A DNA stretch of 64,000 nt. Source: Trichobilharzia regenti (Eukaryota > Platyhelminthes > Trematoda > Strigeidida > Schistosomatidae). Position 1 is the first letter of the stretch, and the number at the start of each line of letters is the position of its first letter. A model generated the notes under the pieces. That model did no database searches and was not told the origin of the DNA. It worked only from the letters and a program-made list of their open reading frames with translations. Positions 22,660 through 33,609 of the stretch are shown here, piece by piece. The stretch lies in the NCBI GenBank assembly GCA_944472135.2, contig OX235263.1:20265379-20329378 (forward strand), in the 5' to 3' direction. A program made the translations under genes and the position numbers.

Positions 22660-24270
22660 AAACGTGTATTGCCCATGTTGTTCTATGTACTAACAATGTT
22701 AGGTTTACATTTGAAGGCGATTGTTTCCGCCAAGTTGATGGTGTTGCTATGGGCAGTCTGTTAAGGCCCCTTTTAGCAGATATTTATATGTCGTACGTTG
22801 AGAATCGATCGGGGGATTTAATCGAAAATGTGTCACTTTATAGAAGGTATGTAGATGATATCGTAGTCATCAGTGATAAGCCTTGTTCTGCCACCTCAAT
22901 TTTACATCGAATGACTGAAGTTCAGAATAGCATATCACTTACATCTGTAGAAGAGGAAGATAATTGTTTATCTTTCCTAGACATATTGCTTAGTTGACGG
23001 CTTGATGGGTCAATAAAAAGATCTATTTATAGAAAACCTACCTGGATAGGACAGACAGTATCTTAATTACCACAGTTTCTGCCCTGTTCGGTACAAAAGA
23101 GCCTTAGTAAAGTGCCTCTTCAGTAGAATCCGACGAATATGCACTGAAGACAGACTGGATGAAGAAGAAAGAAAGTTGACACAAACTCTGGCTGATGATA
23201 ACAATTATCCAGACAAGTTCATCAAGAGGTATAAAGTAGTCAGAACACCAAGACCCACTCTCCAACTCGCCCCTAAGAAAGACGTGTACATCAAGCTACC
23301 CTATATGGGACATCATAGCAGCTTGATAACTAGACGAAGGCTAAACGCTGCTGATGAAAAGACTTTCTATGCAGCTAATATCATAATAATAGAGAATGTA
23401 AAGCCATTATATTTATCTAAGCCCTTCGAACATGCGAAAAATGACGTCACATCCCACTGTGTTTACCAGTTTGAATGTACGTGTGGACACACATACATAG
23501 GGAGGACTCATCGATCTCCGCAAGTAAGGGCTTCAGAGCATATTCCAAAATGGCTCCAGAAACAAATGGAATCATCAGAACCTATCAACGGTGACAACAG
23601 GAGACTTAGCTCTTCTATTGCGAAACATATTATAGAGACAGTTCATAAAATTGATGTTAACAGATCTTTTGAACTTATCCATAAAACGTGTTTGGGGCGT
23701 ATCTTAAAGTTTGTAGAAGCCCTAGCAATTAGAAAGTTCAAGCCACTATTATGCGTTCAAAAACAATTCGTCATCACATTAAACCTTCCTTGGTAAATTT
23801 TGTTTTGATACCATAGCAGATGTACTATTACCTCTGCTATTCGGTTTAGTGGTCTTCATTGTTATTTTGACCTTGAATATGTCCTTTTAACTTGACCTAA
23901 GTGTCTATTTTCTCACCTCTGACCTCTTTATTAATTTCGTATATGTTTCTATGACAAGTCCGTGTGTGATCAGATTGTTCGAAATGTGTTGCGCTCAAAT
24001 AAATTACACGATTCAGACAAATTACATCTTCTTATTGCTTTATCTAAATTCATAAGGGGGACTAATTGTTTTAAATCCTGTCTTATTAAACTTCATATCA
24101 TGTTACGTAATGTTTTAACTGCCTGCTAATCCCATAATTTTACATCCCTTTCCAACATCTATAGATTCAATGAACTATTCTCTGCATGAAATTATTTGTT
24201 TTACCAATTGATATTTAACTGACATAATAGACAAAAATTTTAATTGTATTTCATACTTTTATTATTTTAT
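22660..24270 (+). mobile_element. Penelope-like retroelement, best copy (RT palm to GIY-YIG and 3' tail)
   Basis: 22660-22997 encodes RT palm motifs: FRQVDGVAMGSLLRPLLADI (motif B region) and LYRRYVDDIVVISD, with the catalytic YVDD. 22998-23175 continues as IKRSIYRKPTW and then frame-broken RT thumb. 23176-23796 is open: DEKTFYAANIIIIENVKPL, then CVYQFECTCGHTYIGRTHRS, RASEHIPKWLQKQ and RKFKPLLCVQKQFV, the GIY-YIG-type endonuclease with its Arg and Glu. 23800-24270 is AT-rich and shares blocks with the tail at 26890-27235. Stops and frame changes in the RT show it is dead. PLEs copy themselves by target-primed reverse transcription. Confidence 0.9.
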
Positions 24271-24286
24271 GTATCCACACGTTTAT

Positions 24287-24540
24287 TTAAATTTTCTCAC
24301 AGGGTATAGTTTCTTCAAATCTGTCGTACAGCTCCATAATCAATTCGTTGATAGCATTCCCTTCTCTGAAACATGGAGAAAATAACAGACAATTCAAAGA
24401 AAGAAGATTTTCTTTATCGACATTATCTTCTTCACAGGCAGTACAATCGCATTTATATCCACCGAAAGTGTATAGTGGTCTATTGTTGAGTAATAGCGGG
24501 GGGGGCATAAATGACATATTTGCTCATAAGTGGCTTTGAA
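24287..24540 (-). pseudogene. Penelope-like 5' segment in inverted orientation
   Basis: The minus-strand frame holds LLNNRPLYTFGGYKCDCTAC and EEDNVDKENLLS. The same segment occurs in plus sense at about 25620-25720 (NNRPLYIFGKYKYD) and in minus sense at about 62480-62630. In the plus copy it lies just before RT sequence, so it is taken as the 5' part of this PLE subfamily, here inverted relative to its neighbours. Confidence 0.55.
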
Positions 24541-24724
24541 AGCAAAAATGAAAGTTCTATATCAAGTAGTTCTCAGCAGTACAAGGGAGGAGAGTATTAG
24601 AAATTTGATAAGACAGCTAATTAAAGTGGCTGTACAGAGAATACACTTTCCAAAAGCATTTTTGAATATTATCCTGTATAGTTAGCAAAAAGACGACAGA
24701 GGACAGTTGCTAGCTCAGTCCTCG

Positions 24725-24922
24725 AGCACTTGGTGAACTCAAGCCACACAGCTTCACTAGAGTCGTCTTTCAAGATTATCTACAAGGTGAGACCAAATAG
24801 TACTAAGGGCGTTATGTTTTGGCATTTACGTATGGCGAAGACGTTGGCAATTAGTCAATACACCTAAGAACTCCGTAGACAGAAAACATTTGTTCAGTCT
24901 CTAAATCTACCTTGGTCTTAAC
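24725..24922 (+). pseudogene. Penelope-like tail fragment
   Basis: Plus-strand frame: SSFKIIYKVRPNSTKGVMFW, then a MAKTLAISQYT-like stretch with a stop, and FVQSLNLPWS. It is nearly the same as the minus-strand fragments at 6218-6409 and 62824-63015. Confidence 0.72.
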
Positions 24923-25093
24923 CTCTTCACTATTCGTTCCTTGTAGACTTTTTAATTTTTCAAATTTTAATTTTACTTTAATTTATTATTTAATTGACTA
25001 TTATCACTCTTGTGTGCTTCTTTTGTACATTTGCTCACCCTCTTCACAATTGTTAAATTGACACTCAAATACCTTTATATACTCACTCAAGAG

Positions 25094-25477
25094 GCTGCAG
25101 ACCTTTATTAACAACTGTCTTCGCTCAATACTGAAAATCAGATGGCCGGAAAGAATCACCAACAAGGAATTATGGGAACAAACAAAGCAAGAACCAATCG
25201 CCCAACAAATATGCAGGAGAAAGTGGAGATGGATCGGACACTCGCTGAGGAGACCGCTGGGTGACATCGCGCGCCAAGCCCTCGAGTGGAACCCGAAAAG
25301 GAAGCGGCGTGTGGGACGTCCAAGGGTGACATGGAGGAGATCGTGTGAAGAGGAGTTGAAAGAAGATGGATTAACATGGATGCAGGTAAAAAGTATTGCA
25401 GAAGACAGAAGAAAATGGAGACGTGCAGTTGAAGCCCTATGTTCCACTAGGAACCCAAGGGAGCAATAATAATAATA
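25094..25477 (+). mobile_element. Young RTE-type LINE 3' insertion with 15-bp target duplication
   Basis: The 15-bp sequence ATACTCACTCAAGAG occurs at 25079-25093 and again at 25478-25492. The insert of 384 bases ends in the tail TGTTCCACTAGGAACCCAAG and (AATAAT)n. It split a PLE region. It is 5'-truncated to the last 124 codons of the ORF, which are fully open. The intact frame and exact duplication mark it as a recent event. Confidence 0.92.
25095..25469 (+). pseudogene. Open C-terminal domain of the RTE LINE ORF
   Basis: Reads without a stop: LQTFINNCLRSILKIRWPER, ITNKELWEQTKQEPIAQQIC, RRKWRWIGHSLRRPLGDIAR, a GRPRVTWRRSCEEELKE block, and AEDRRKWRRAVEALCSTRNP, then TAA. This is the complete C-terminal tail domain of RTE-clade reverse transcriptases; its exact role is unknown. 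There is no start codon because the insertion is 5'-truncated, so no protein is expected. It gives the best local reference for the family. Confidence 0.88.
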
Positions 25478-25599
25478 ATACTCACTCAAGAGCAATTTCA
25501 ACCTTATCAAATTTCTAAGGCTTTCATCCTTTGCGCCATTGAGTGCTACGTAATTCACAACTATTATTTTTACTTCTAAAGCCAATTATGAGTAAACAT

Positions 25600-27235
25600 A
25601 TCAGTTATGTCACCCCTTATTATTCAATAATAGACCACTATACATTTTTGGTAAATATAAATATGATCATACAGCCTTGGTTGATGAGGAGAATTTTCTT
25701 CACTGAATTGTCTATCTTTTTAGTGACTCAATGGGTATCCTCTCTTAATATTATGACCTTAGATGTAGTATTATCACAGATAATCTGTTAAAAATAAATG
25801 AATAATATATTAAATGTATTTAATGATTGCCATCCTGCCATGAAATTCATATTTGAAATGGAGAACGAGTCTAGCATTCACTTCCTTGATGTGAACTTAT
25901 CAAGAAGGACCGATGGAACTCTGAAGAGATCGATTTATCGTCAGCTGTTATGGAATGGTAAACTGACAAATTTCTACAACTGGGTACCCATTGGTCGAAA
26001 ACGGAGCCTGGTCCGGTCGCTTGCCACTCGTATTCCGCGCATATGTAGCCATGATACTGTAGAAGATGAGTTTTACATTTTGAGGAAAATCTAAATAGAA
26101 AATGGATTTCCACCACATTTTATAGATAAGAATATACATTCAAAGCCTACAAAATGTGACTTATCAACCGTTCCCAAGAAAATATTTTACATGAGTTTGG
26201 AACTCAAAGGGGACTTAGCTTTTGATATCATGGAACGAAGGATATCATAGTCCCTGGAAAGAAAATTCCCTGCTGCATCTCTGAGAATAGCCTTTATTAG
26301 TCGACCATTACTGTTCAATAACCTGAAGGACAAGATCCCGCTGTTGACCAACTTATGTGCGTTTATCAATTCACCTGCTCTTGTGGAGCTAGGTATATCG
26401 GTCGTTCGACTTGAGTTTTGTCCAAGAGGGTGCAAGAACACTATACTGCGTGGTAGTCAGGAAGAGATGGAAGTGGAGTAATAAGAAGCGCGATCATTGA
26501 ACATCTGGTCGATAATGATCACCCTATATCTATAGCCTCCGCCTTTAAAGTCATCTACAAGGTAAAAAGTAATTTACCGAAATCACTGCGTACCCGACTC
26601 ATGTGTATTGGTGAAGCTTTGGCTATCGAAACAGAAAAGCCAGATCTCTGTGTACAGAAAAAGTTCGTTCAACCGCTCCAACTTTCATGGTCTTAATCCC
26701 TCTATGCTAAAATATGGTAATCCTCAATCATATTTTACCTCTAACAATTTTTCATTTTGTCTATTCAATTTGTATACTCTTCCTTATTCCGTCAATTGTT
26801 ACTATTACTATTCTCCCTTTGAACTGTCCCCGGTATTATTTCACTTGTTCCACTTGTCATTCTAAATCAATTCTTCTTTTTTACGACGATAAATTCTATG
26901 CTATTAAATTTCACACAGTATTACGTAACGTTTTTGTTTTATTCGATTTGTCTACTAATTCTATAATTGCACACACACCCTTTTTCAAGTTCTATCTATC
27001 CTATGAATTATTTTATATATGACATTAATTTGTTTTGCCACTTGACATTTAACTATGAGTATATTCACAAACATTTCAGTTTTTTAATTGCATTTCATAC
27101 CATTATTATTATTATTATTTTATGCATTCACACCTACGATTCAAATCACACACCGGATATATTCTCTTAAAAACCATATATTTGTATACTATTGTACAGC
27201 TTGATGATAAATTCGTTGAAAAGAGTCTCTCCGCT
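25600..27235 (+). mobile_element. Penelope-like retroelement, second plus-strand copy
   Basis: 25620-25720 holds the 5' segment (NNRPLYIFGKYKYD). 25798-26094 encodes the end of the RT palm and the thumb: FNDCHPAMKFIFEMENESSI, HFLDVNLSRRTDGTLKRSIY and RSLATRIPRICSHDTVEDE. 26100-26695 is the decayed linker and endonuclease, ending EALAIETEKPDLCVQKKFVQ. 26700-27235 is an AT-rich tail related to 23860-24350. Several stops are present. Confidence 0.85.
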
Positions 27236-27326
27236 GAATCACTTGTTTTGATTTTCTATATGTTACAATGGGAATTTTTCCATGAGTTAAAAAACTAAAT
27301 GAATCTTATTTATTTTATTCCCTTAG

Positions 27327-27430
27327 GTCTGGAGTGATGCTGCATCACAAATCTTCTTTTCACTTGGTCCAGGATTCGGTGTTCTGCTTGCTTTATCCAG
27401 TTATAATAAATTTCATAATAACTGTTACAG
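27327..27430 (+). CDS. SERT: SERT-like exon: unwound TM6
   Basis: Encodes [20 protein letters not shown] then [15 protein letters not shown]. This is TM6, whose unwound GPGFG segment lines the substrate site. The residues matching human SERT Gln332 and Ser336 (chloride), Phe335, Phe341 and the Ser-Leu-Gly that bind Na+ and substrate are all kept. The acceptor is CCTTAG at 27325-27326 and the donor GTAATG follows 27430. Enters in phase 0 and leaves in phase 2, with AG completed to Arg by the next exon. Confidence 0.94.
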
Positions 27431-27940
27431 GTAATGACAGTTGCTATTTCTTCTACTGCTTTCATTTTACTATAATTAACACCTAAGTAAATTAAGATAT
27501 TTGACTGATTGATGACAAAACTGACTAAGTAAGTGTATTAGAGTTTCATTCTACTGAAGTGAAACCAATTCAGGTAAATACTGTGCAATGTACAACAATC
27601 ACCTGACTTTAAAATGACAGATGTCTGCTGCCTATCATTACTGGTTAAGCAAACGCAACTAAAACATTATAATGAATACAGATTTTAAAGAAAATATTAG
27701 AAATTAGATATCAAAAGATATTTACTGACAAATTATAGTTAGTACTAGTCATAAGTAGTGACTCTTTTGCAGAAGAGTTGTGGAGATCTAGTGAACGGAC
27801 TACTGACCTCCTTCATTTCCGACCTGTTCCTATTTTTCAGTGGTTGACAAGTGTTATTATTAGTATTATTCCATACAACTAGTAGACTAAAAAGCGATTT
27901 AATCCCGTGACACTATGGTCCTCATTTTTTCATTCCTTTA
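27431..27940. other. Intron between TM6 and TM7 exons, left part
   Basis: No repeat was recognised before the SINE at 27945. Confidence 0.35.
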
Positions 27941-27944
27941 TGTT

Positions 27945-28155
27945 CCCTAGTGGGAACATAGGGCTTCAAACTGGAGGCTTGAAGTTTCAGTAGCAGTGGT
28001 GTTGGAGTTGGTAAGCCGCATATCCAACCTCGCCTCTTGGCAAGTCTTATTACTGACTTAGCGAGGTAAAGTAATGCATCGGTGGCTGCGGATCGAACCC
28101 CAGATCATGTGCTTGGTAGGCGAGTATTCTACCTTTGTGCTACCGACGCACAAAC
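27945..28155 (-). repeat. tRNA-headed SINE, type A
   Basis: Minus-strand copy: tail complement CCTAGTGGGAACATAGGGCT, body complement TTACTGACTTAGCGAGGTAA, B-box complement GGATCGAACCCCA near 28090, head end CTACCGACGCACAA. Confidence 0.85.
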
Positions 28156-28159
28156 GATT

Positions 28160-29138
28160 TAGTCAGCCTGGTTGGGCATAATTCTCCTTAAAATGCACAC
28201 TGTAATTACTGGTTACACTGAAAACGTAGACATGTTCTAGGTTCTCTAGAGTCTGGCCAATTAGTTTAGTGGCTTACCTTTCCACAAGTGGCCATTGATG
28301 CACTGTCATTCATCTCTTAGACAATGTTTGAGCTAAACATTTCAATAGAAACTTAAAAAAGACCTGTATAGGACAAAATCATAGGAAAGACTTGTAACTA
28401 AATAACAGAAAAATAGACGCTTACTAGGCTGTCTGTCTCGCAATAATTTAAGACTATTCAGAGCATGGCATTCATCGGCGTCTCTCTCTCTCTCTCTGTG
28501 TATGACAAGAAACGAATTAGTTGCAAATGAGTGCACTACAGTTACTACAGGTGAAAACCGAATCGCCAAAATAAGTCTGACATTCATGATTAACTAACAT
28601 GATCAGTATTTCTATACAGTGCCGCATCAAGTCTTCAAACCGGTGAAGTATAATGAGTCAAATAGTCAAACTATAAATATAAATGTTTGTGTTGGAAAGA
28701 TAGTTACCCTATAAAATGTTACATCATCAATGAGAATAAATAAACTGCCTGTTGGCATTGAATGTCAACGTTCTCATACGACGAAAAGACAGAAACTGAA
28801 AACTGTAAACCGTTATGGTGTTCACCGCAAAATTCGACTTTTCTCAACTTATCTGCTCAAAAAACGGGTAAATATGAATTACCAAAGTGCTTAAAACCTT
28901 CAGCATTATAGTTTGTATAAGCTCTTGTAGGTACATCTTATAGTTCTGAGACCACCAAGGAAAGTGTATTATTGTAGACATCTAAATGTGACGGAAAACA
29001 GTACTTTCAGGTTAGACTTTATGTTGATGATGACATTTTGATGAAAATGCTTTCTAGAACATATTTTCACGGTAAAATACTGTATTACTTTAACTACCTT
29101 TCCTGTGTTTTACTGTTTTTCATAATATTGTAAAATAG
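28160..29138. other. Intron before the TM7 exon
   Basis: Contains a (TC)n run at about 28482-28497. No exon or named repeat was seen. Confidence 0.4.
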
Positions 29139-29263
29139 AGATGCAATGATTACCAGTTTCATAAATTGTGCAACAAGTTTTGTCTCAGGTTTCGTTGTAT
29201 TCTCTGTTCTTGGATACATGTGTTTCCGTATGGGGAAAACAATGGAAGATGTTGCTAATGAAG
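29139..29263 (+). CDS. SERT: SERT-like exon: TM7
   Basis: The first A completes the Arg codon (NNCYR). The exon then reads [40 protein letters not shown] and E. Asn and Ser of [10 protein letters not shown] match human SERT Asn368 and Ser372, which bind Na+ and Cl-. The loop after TM7 ([12 protein letters not shown]) is the usual start of extracellular loop 4. The acceptor is AAATAG at 29137-29138 and the donor GTAACC follows 29263. Leaves in phase 1. Confidence 0.93.
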
Positions 29264-30029
29264 GTAACCTTGTATATTCATTCGCCTGATTATTTGATTA
29301 CAATGTGCATTTTTTTTCAGATTAAGCAATGGTAGTCATTGTTTTACTGTGTTATAGAATTTTTGTGAAGATTCTATGTATCCGCCATCTTTGTAATATT
29401 TTTAACATCGTTGGAATCATAATATATATTATAAGGCTTCGTTCAGTCATGTTAAGACGCAATTGTCTCTTTTCTTGAGGTGTGAAAAAGGAATCCAATA
29501 TCACTAGGGTATGAGTTTCTAGTATTATCCCCTGCTCTTCGGCCACAATGAAATTTATGAAGCTATATACTACTGACTGTCTTGTATGAGTAGTTGGATA
29601 CCAGTCACATCAGCTACTAGGTAAAACGAAATGGTCTAAACACCAGACGGTCATTTCACTCGTTCCAGACATCATACATTTATGCTTGCATTCTTGAATG
29701 CTCGACCGAGACTTTTAAAATGAAATGTGTTGAAAACTGCAACTTGAGAGTCAATTTATAAATTGAGAATGTGATATAGTCAGATTACTGAGCTTATATG
29801 CAACACAAAAGTATATCATGAAATTATTAACCTTGTGGTCAGAAATTTCCATCCAAAGCTATTACAGTCAGTTGGAATTTCATCGAAATATTACTTGATA
29901 ACAAACGGATTCCCCTCTGCTGTGCCGTTTGTTCTTCATTTCACCTCACAAAAGACTGAGACCATAGGCAGCGGGGGGGGCGTATCTTGTCTTGCTGAAG
30001 CGCCTTATAGACACTATCAGAATATACAC

Positions 30030-30620
30030 TGATCATGAGCTGACCCAAATTAGACAACCACTGGAAGACTACAGACATCCAGACAGATGTATCGTCTTCA
30101 GAAGTATTTATTCTCCCCGGTTGTAATGCAGCACCTTCTGGTTACAATACAAGCTGTTTGAATAACAATCAAATCTAACTTCTTCCAACTCACGGCATCT
30201 ATAGCACAACTGCAAGACAATACCATAGACGAGTACTTCTTCCCTTACCTGACTCGGAAGACAACAGTGGTCACAACTTCTAACTAGAACTCTAGGTAAC
30301 TTCGTGTGTAGAGCCAGTAACTAATGAGCATTGGTATTAATTATACAGTGCGTGTCCTCAGGGAGTTAACTGCACACAGGGTTGGTAATCAGCGGACATC
30401 AGTTAGAGAACACTGGGTAACTCACATCAACTAGTGATGGAACCTGTAACCGATCAAATCAGTGCAAATCAGCACTCGTTTTACTTAGTTGATTCACTGT
30501 GGCTTTGAAATTTGCGCTGAAAAAGTTGTCTTGTGAAACAATGAAAGCTTCCCAAGTAAACGATCCAGCTCAGAGAACACAGCCTCACTGAAATCACCCA
30601 CTTGAACCCCAAATCTTCTC
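30030..30620. repeat. R2-type repeat and Penelope-like 3' end remnant
   Basis: 30030-30430 holds R2 blocks (GATCATGAGCTGACC, CCTTCTGGTTACAATACAAG). 30510-30590 holds GCGCTGA, then a short GTTGT...ACAAT stem, GAAAGC and GATCCAGCTCAGAGAACAC. The last block is also found at 42735-42765 and in the palindrome at 539-640. Confidence 0.5.
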
Positions 30621-30776
30621 AATTACCAGTCATACACCTGCATATATATTTGACTTATAGTAGTTCTATAACCGTACGTTGAGTGATATTCAGTTGAAGA
30701 GTTTGATGAATTCACTAAATCCTGCTTTATTCACATTTGTGACTTATTCTACCAATAAAAGTAAAGGTTACTCGTT

Positions 30777-31150
30777 GAATTGAATTTTTGATTTTCCCGT
30801 CGATTGATTGGACCAAAGTGCTCGGTCTCAGGTTGACATGTCGGCTTCTTGTGCAGATGCTTCGACGATGTCTGGGGATTTGATTTTTATACAATTGGTG
30901 GATGGGAAAATCAAAAATTCAATTCAATAATTAATATATGACCCGTTGCACAAGAGGTGACTCTCGTGGCCCAAGTGGTCTAGTGGATAACGCTTTGGCG
31001 TTTGAAACTATGGGCACTGGGTTCGAGCCTCGGTGGGAACATCATCACTCACTGAGAAATGCAAGTACATCCAGATGACGAGTCCCAATTAGGACGAAAT
31101 GCGCATCCTGGATTCCACTGTTAGCCACCATCCACCAATTGTATAAAGGT
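30777..31150 (+). repeat. Smα-like SINE unit with tRNA head and hammerhead-type core
   Basis: 30777-30801 and 30901-30925 form a 25-bp inverted repeat with one mismatch around a unit containing GGACCAAAGTGCTCGG. At 30965 a tRNA-like head begins (TGGCCCAAGTGGTCTAGTGG), with B box GGTTCGAGCCTCGG near 31020-31033. The hammerhead-type domain follows at 31062-31118. The unit ends ATCCACCAATTGTATAAA. This organisation matches the Smα family of schistosomes, known to encode hammerhead ribozymes. Confidence 0.8.
31062..31118 (+). ncRNA. Hammerhead ribozyme motif, core mutated
   Basis: Stem I arms ATCCAG and CTGGAT, stem II GTCC...GGAC, GAAA, and the stem III hairpin ATGCGCAT followed by C at the cleavage site are all present and pair. 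The core heptamer, CTGATGA in active ribozymes, reads ATGACGA: the first C is A and the fifth base T is C. The second change is tolerated at that position, but the first breaks the conserved C3-G8 pair. Self-cleavage is therefore probably lost or weak. Confidence 0.8.
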
Positions 31151-31539
31151 TACTCGGTTGTCTTAAAATGATTTTGTATAAATGATATATACCAAAAGCA
31201 TTGGGAAAAGATAAATTATTAATTTCCAGAGATCAATGGAGCTCGTTTTATCTATCTCCGCTTTTATTAGACCAAAGGTTTTTGTCAGTATCTGAAATGG
31301 TGAATTACTTAAGTCCATTCCTTGATGAATATTGTTGACTGGGAAGCAGATTTTAACTAGTTTACAACCATACAGTTTCTCCTCGTTGTAGGCGATTTTG
31401 CTCCGATAGTAATAAAATAGTTAACTACAGAAAATCTGCCTAGAGGTTTACAAGTCTATATAGTACACAGCTGTGCAGTATCATTGATTAATAAAAGATA
31501 CGTAACTAGCATTAAAAATCTAGTCCCTTATTTGGTGCT

Positions 31540-31855
31540 GAATGAACTGTACCACACAAGTTTGCAATGTGACCACCATTCTAGGTGGCTCACCATCACG
31601 ATACACTGTGATTTGTTGACACCAGATGGTTGGAGGTAATCCGTTGAGGAAGCCTTGGTTACAGCTACGTTTTATGCTTGTTGGAGCTATTCAGTCAACC
31701 TTGAAGGAACTCATGTCCTTTCTGAGATTCAAACCCGTGTCATCCAATGGTGCAGTCAAAGACGTTACCGCTGAAACAATCTCACTCGCAAATAACCTTC
31801 CGTAGGACAAAAATGGATACTTCGACTGGACATTAGGTAGCAACTAATGTCATGC
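31540..31855 (-). repeat. Dispersed repeat family R1
   Basis: Shares GGTGGCTCACCATC-type left blocks, AGGAAGCCTTGGTTACAGCT, GAGATTCAAACCCGTGTCAT and GACGTTACCGCTGAA with the other R1 copies. It abuts the RTE LINE at 31860. Confidence 0.65.
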
Positions 31856-31859
31856 ATAA

Positions 31860-32645
31860 AAGCCTCATCTCAAGCGTCAAAAATAAGCCTCCAGGTGAAC
31901 ATAGATAAAACAGAGGTAGGTGATGAAGATTCCTGGCCAAAAGTGACAACAACAGCAACAACTGACAACAGTCAGCATAAATGAGATAAATTCGAAAACA
32001 GAAACCTGCTGTACCTACCTGTCTGGGAAGCATCGTTTCAACTACAGCCGGACAGAACTGACAAGGATATCGAAGCGAGGATCGGCAAAGCAAGGGAAGC
32101 TTTCACTGCTCCTAAGTCTGTGTGGATATCAACAGCAATCAACAAGAAATATAAGATCCGGACTTTTAACTCCAGTGTGAACTCAGTGCTTATATACGAA
32201 TAAGAGACTTGGCGCGTCATGAAGGGCACTTCGAACAAACTAAACACCTTCATCAACAGCTGTCTTTGCTCAATACTTCGCTCAAGAACATATGACCGGC
32301 CAGAAAAGATCAACAACAGGAATCTCTGGCGATGAACGAACCAACTCATCAGTAACCAAGTATGCAACAAATATGCAGGAAAAAATACAGACGGGTGATT
32401 CGGCCATATTCTGAGAAAACCATCAAATGAAATCACAAGTCAGGCCATCGGTCGAGTAGAACCCAAACGGGAAGCGCTAAGTTGGTCGTCATTGTGAGGG
32501 TGACACGGAGGAGGTCATGTTGAGGGGATATGAAAGCACTTGGGTAGACATGGAGCCGGGTGAAAACGCTGTCAGAGAACGGAACGCAATGGAGAAATGC
32601 GGCTGAAGCCCTATGTTCCTCTAGGAACTAAAGGAAACAATAATA
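31860..32645 (+). mobile_element. RTE-type LINE 3' fragment
   Basis: Runs from the region after the YADD box (LQVNIDKTEV-like, decayed) through blocks coding for RIGKAREAF, an NKKYKIRTFNSSVNSV-like stretch, NKLNTFINSCLCSIL and VRRGHTEEVM-like remains. It ends in the tail GAAGCCCTATGTTCCTCTAG and (AATAAT)n. Stops and frame changes are many. Confidence 0.82.
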
Positions 32646-32659
32646 ATAATTATTACTTG

Positions 32660-33605
32660 ATACAGACTGAATTCTATCAGTCAGCTTTGCAGTATGGCCA
32701 CCATTCTATAAGAGAGTAGCAGTTTTAACCATTATTTGTTGTACTGCGTGAGTGGCATGCCGCTGAGGCATAAACGTCAGTAGCTTAGTGAATCGTTATT
32801 GCTTGAAAGCAAGCAAATGTTTATTTACATTGCATTCATCCATAGTCACTTTTGAATTCGACGGTTTTTTATTCTGAATACAAGTCACAAAACATTCTTT
32901 TTAATATCTTATAAATAAAAATGTAACGAAAATAAAATGCATATTATCACATATATATAAACCTAAATCTGTGACAATAGCATAATCAGGCGTCAAATTA
33001 CCCATTCAACAAAATAACAAATAAATATCGGTAGACAGAATTAAATTTCACTCACTCACTCACCCACTCACTGATAATGATGACGTAATGGATTTCACTG
33101 CCCAGCTATAGCTCTTCTCATTGCCTTTTAAACATTTTTATTCAACAAACACTAAAATCGAAACATTAAACACTAAAATTAAAATATTGGCTAATTTTAG
33201 TCAAATGCAGCTTAAAAAAAAGGATTGGGAATTATGAAATATGTGTATATATATACACTTGTTTTTAAGCCGGAAAAGAAACAACGAACGATTTGAGTAA
33301 CAAATTTTCCAAAGTATTTGTCTGAGTATGGAATGTGTACTTTAGTTTTAAGAAGACGAGAGAAATTTGGGGAGAAAAAATTTACATTTTTCCCGGAATG
33401 TCTGATTAAAAAAAGATTTAAAATTTCATAAAACATCAGTAGACAATAATATTGTTGTTTAAAAAGCACATATATATATATGTATGTATCCCGAAAGAGT
33501 GGACAGGCAAACACAACTGAAGCAGTTCAATGTGAGTCTTTATACAGCACAATTTCTTCTGACCTTACAATAGTTGAGGGCATTGTAGTACGCTGATATG
33601 CATTT
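32660..33605. other. AT-rich intronic DNA
   Basis: Begins with a short R1-like block (CAGTCAGCTTTGCAGTATGG). No exon was found; short TA runs lie near 32950 and 33474. Confidence 0.35.
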
Positions 33606-33609
33606 AGTA

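Noticed and set aside
33040..33080. Short CACTCACT-type direct repeats as a CRISPR-like or minisatellite array
   Set aside because: Only a short simple repeat; no spaced units of constant length.
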